From Oxalobacteraceae bacterium UBA6018 (GTDB lineage Bacteria; Pseudomonadota; Gammaproteobacteria; Burkholderiales; Burkholderiaceae_D), in the NCBI GenBank assembly GCA_002428015.1, contig DIZW01000125.1:4550-12319 (forward strand): a DNA stretch of 7,770 nt, in the 5' to 3' direction. Position numbers and translations under genes: made by a program. Shown here piece after piece: positions 7,693 through 7,770 of this stretch. The notes beneath the pieces were generated by a model. That model saw only the letters and a list, made by a program, of their open reading frames with translations. It searched no databases and was not told the origin of the DNA. Each line of letters opens with the position of its first letter. The stretch's first letter is position 1.

Positions 7693-7697
7693 ACATA

Positions 7698-7770
<73 letters not shown>

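Overview
This is a GC-rich stretch of chromosomal housekeeping genes from a betaproteobacterium, most likely Burkholderiales and probably Oxalobacteraceae (Massilia-like). That guess rests on protein character and gene order; no search was run. The order greA, yhbY (reversed), rlmE, ftsH, folP, glmM is the conserved one also known from Escherichia coli. Here carB lies upstream, a small DUF4149-type membrane-protein gene is inserted after greA, and two tRNA genes follow glmM.

Layout. 1-723 is the 3' end of carB (pyrimidine/arginine precursor synthesis). 724-888 holds two tandem hairpins with T-runs, the second being a candidate attenuator in the greA leader. greA (889-1368) overlaps the DUF4149-type gene (1368-1823) by one base. 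yhbY (1874-2344) runs in reverse and converges on that gene. It shares only 41 bp of upstream DNA with the divergent rlmE (2386-3072). A 191-bp leader precedes ftsH (3264-5147). A textbook intrinsic terminator follows ftsH, and its left arm overlaps a perfect TATAAT that could drive folP (5243-6097) and glmM (6117-7454), which are 19 bp apart. The window ends with a strong promoter, tRNA-Pro(TGG), an intrinsic terminator, a second hairpin, and tRNA-Arg(TCT), cut by the window edge one base before its discriminator.

How the genes fit together. Several products serve the translation and transcription machinery: GreA rescues backtracked RNA polymerase, YhbY and RlmE act on the 50S subunit, and the tRNAs supply Pro and Arg. 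FtsH is the membrane quality-control protease. FolP and GlmM supply folate and the UDP-GlcNAc precursor for the cell wall.

I see no mobile element, CRISPR array, phage gene, defence system or novel multi-gene system. All protein genes look intact apart from the edge-truncated carB. The interest lies in the compact control regions: the nested folP promoter and ftsH terminator, the greA leader hairpin, the face-to-face yhbY/rlmE promoters, and the nearly leaderless tRNA-Pro followed by a terminator.
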